DNA from: Actinomycetes bacterium
Lineage (GTDB): Bacteria > Actinomycetota > Thermoleophilia > Solirubrobacterales > Solirubrobacteraceae
Assembly (NCBI GenBank): GCA_023405705.1
Contig: JAEXXR010000569.1
Span: forward strand, 1-6,681
Length of the DNA: 6,681 bases
Reading direction: 5' to 3'
Part shown: positions 5,764 through 6,681 of the stretch, piece after piece
How the letters are laid out: each line of letters opens with the position of its first letter
How positions within the stretch are numbered: the first letter of the stretch is position 1
Program-made: the position numbers and the translations under genes
The notes under the pieces: generated by a model
Told to the model about the DNA's origin: nothing
The model's input: the letters and a program-made list of their open reading frames with translations, nothing else
The model's database searches: none

Positions 5764-6681
5764 ATGCCGGTCCCTCGACGGTTTGACCGGCGCCCGCCCG
5801 AGCGGGACAACACGCGCATCAACGAGCGCATCCGCGTTCCCGAGGTGCGCCTGATCGGCGAAGACGGCCAGCAGATCGGCATCCTCAAGACGCCGGACGC
5901 TCTCAGGTATGCGCAGGAGCGTGATCTCGACCTCGTCGAGGTCGCCGCGGACGCGCGTCCGCCCGTCTGCCGCGTGCTCGACTACTCGAAGTACAGATAC
6001 GAGCAGGCGCAGAAGCAGAAGGCCGCCCGCAAGCACCAGCAGCAGATCACGATCCGCGAGATCAAGTTCCGCCCGAAGATCGCGCAGAACGACTACGACA
6101 CGAAGAAGGGTCACGTCACCCGCTTCCTCAAGCACAAGGACAAGGTCAAGATCACGATCATGTTCCGCGGGCGCGAGGTCACCCATCCGGAACGTGGTCA
6201 GGCCCTGCTCGAGAGACTCGCGGAGGAGCTGGTCGATCTCGCCGTCGTGGAGCAGCGTCCGATCCAGGACGGCCGCAACATGACGATGATGCTCGGCCCG
6301 TCGAAGGCCGTGCTCGCGGAGACGCCCGAGGCCGGCAGAGGCGACAAGCCCTCCAAGGACAAGGGCGGCAAGAAGGAGGAGGCCGCGGCCTCCAACGGCA
6401 CGCCCGACGCTTCGGCCGAGACCGCTGCCGAGGCTCCGGCCGAGACCGAGGCGGCTCCGGCTGCCGAGGCTCCGGCTGCCGCAGAGGCCGAGACCCCGGC
6501 CGCTGCCGAGGCTGACGCCCCGGCCGCCGAGGCCGACGCCGCGCCGGCCGAGAGAGCCGCTCCCGCCGCTGCGAGAGCCGCTCCGGCCAGAAGAGCCGCT
6601 GCGAGAGCGGAGGCGAGAGCCCCCGCCAGAGCCGCTGCCAGAAGAACCGCCGCGAGAGCGGCGAGAAGAGCCGCTCCGAGA
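5764..6681 (+). CDS. infC: Translation initiation factor IF-3 with long C-terminal tail (3' partial)
   Basis: IF3 binds the 30S ribosomal subunit, keeps it apart from 50S and checks start codon and initiator tRNA. 306 residues are visible and the frame is open at the last base. Residues 1-18 are a basic leader. The N-terminal domain (about 19-85) begins 'RINERIRVPEVRLIG' and holds 'VCRVLDYSKYRYE' (68-80). The C-terminal domain (about 95-180) has 'KKGHVTRFL' (114-122), 'ITIMFRGRE' (130-138) and 'QDGRNMTMML' (168-177). The core is complete at about 182 residues. A Lys/Gly stretch follows (190-205), then Ala/Pro/Glu sequence (about 213-263), then Ala/Arg sequence (264-306). Typical IF3 is about 170-180 residues, so the tail adds at least 120. 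The start is an ATG without a clear ribosome binding site. An ATC at 5818, next to 'RINER', is a conceivable alternative because infC starts can be non-standard. thrS lies upstream, and rpmI and rplT are expected downstream by E. coli gene order. Confidence 0.96.
   Translation, partial: MPVPRRFDRRPPERDNTRINERIRVPEVRLIGEDGQQIGILKTPDALRYAQERDLDLVEVAADARPPVCRVLDYSKYRYEQAQKQKAARKHQQQITIREIKFRPKIAQNDYDTKKGHVTRFLKHKDKVKITIMFRGREVTHPERGQALLERLAEELVDLAVVEQRPIQDGRNMTMMLGPSKAVLAETPEAGRGDKPSKDKGGKKEEAAASNGTPDASAETAAEAPAETEAAPAAEAPAAAEAETPAAAEADAPAAEADAAPAERAAPAAARAAPARRAAARAEARAPARAAARRTAARAARRAAPR
5766..5791 (+). promoter_or_regulatory. infC: Stem-loop starting inside the infC start codon
   Basis: GCCGGTC (5766-5772) and GACCGGC (5785-5791) form a perfect 7-bp stem with a 12-base loop. 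The G of the ATG at 5764-5766 is the first paired base, so folding would place the start codon at the edge of a GC-rich stem. Just upstream, 5726-5731 can pair with 5742-5747, or alternatively 5724-5727 with 5734-5737. These competing folds could control infC translation, but no known leader family was recognised. Confidence 0.35.
6400..6681 (+). repeat. infC: Low-complexity coding repeats of the IF3 tail
   Basis: Degenerate short repeats encode Ala-Pro-Ala-Glu-type units up to about 6552, for instance GCTCCGGCTGCC twice near 6453-6480. From 6553 on they become Ala/Arg units such as Ala-Ala-Ala-Arg. All 13 arginines of the second part are AGA. Net charge switches from strongly negative to strongly positive at residue 264. 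The tail should be disordered, and its end is not in the window. Confidence 0.85.

Noticed and set aside
1..6681. Mobile element, CRISPR array, tRNA or rRNA
   Set aside because: No transposase or integrase motif, no spaced direct repeats and no tRNA-like cloverleaf was seen. The only perfect tandem repeat is the 19-bp duplication at 831-868.

Overview
The window is very GC-rich throughout, with strong G/C at third codon positions. It reads as chromosomal DNA of a high-GC actinobacterium. The best guess is class Thermoleophilia, order Solirubrobacterales (Conexibacter, Solirubrobacter, Patulibacter relatives). This rests on the 'ALGGTSYAA' signal segment plus collagen-like triplets in the first gene, which is a familiar protein type in that group. 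The actinobacterial style of IF3 and the weak or absent Shine-Dalgarno sites also fit. The placement is inference; no rRNA or marker search was possible.

Layout, left to right. Positions 1-190 hold a strong hairpin pair, possibly the terminator of a gene lying off the window, and the leader of gene 1. Gene 1 (191-769, +) encodes an exported or membrane-anchored protein with decapeptide repeats, nine Gly-X-Y triplets and a two-cysteine C-terminal domain. It converges on a 73-residue two-helix membrane protein (858-1079, -). Between them lie a 13-bp inverted repeat, probably a bidirectional terminator, and a perfect 19-bp tandem duplication. Three GC-rich hairpins, the last followed by a T tract, separate the small gene from a complete MMPL/RND-family transporter (1235-3481, -). 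A 222-bp divergent intergenic region follows, then thrS (3704-5635, +), a complete threonyl-tRNA synthetase. After a 128-bp spacer with a good -10 element comes infC (5764 to beyond the window end, +), translation initiation factor IF3.

thrS and infC are a translation cluster in the same order as in Escherichia coli (thrS-infC-rpmI-rplT), so rpmI and rplT are expected just past the right edge. The left half (exported protein, small membrane protein, transporter) is envelope-related, but nothing shows that these genes act together.

I found no evidence of a new defence, mobile or RNA-guided system. The most unusual content is the IF3 C-terminal extension. It is at least about 120 residues of low-complexity sequence, acidic Ala/Pro/Glu followed by basic Ala/Arg, in which every arginine is the normally GC-genome-rare codon AGA. 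It is still open at the last base. AGA is also used repeatedly in the other genes.
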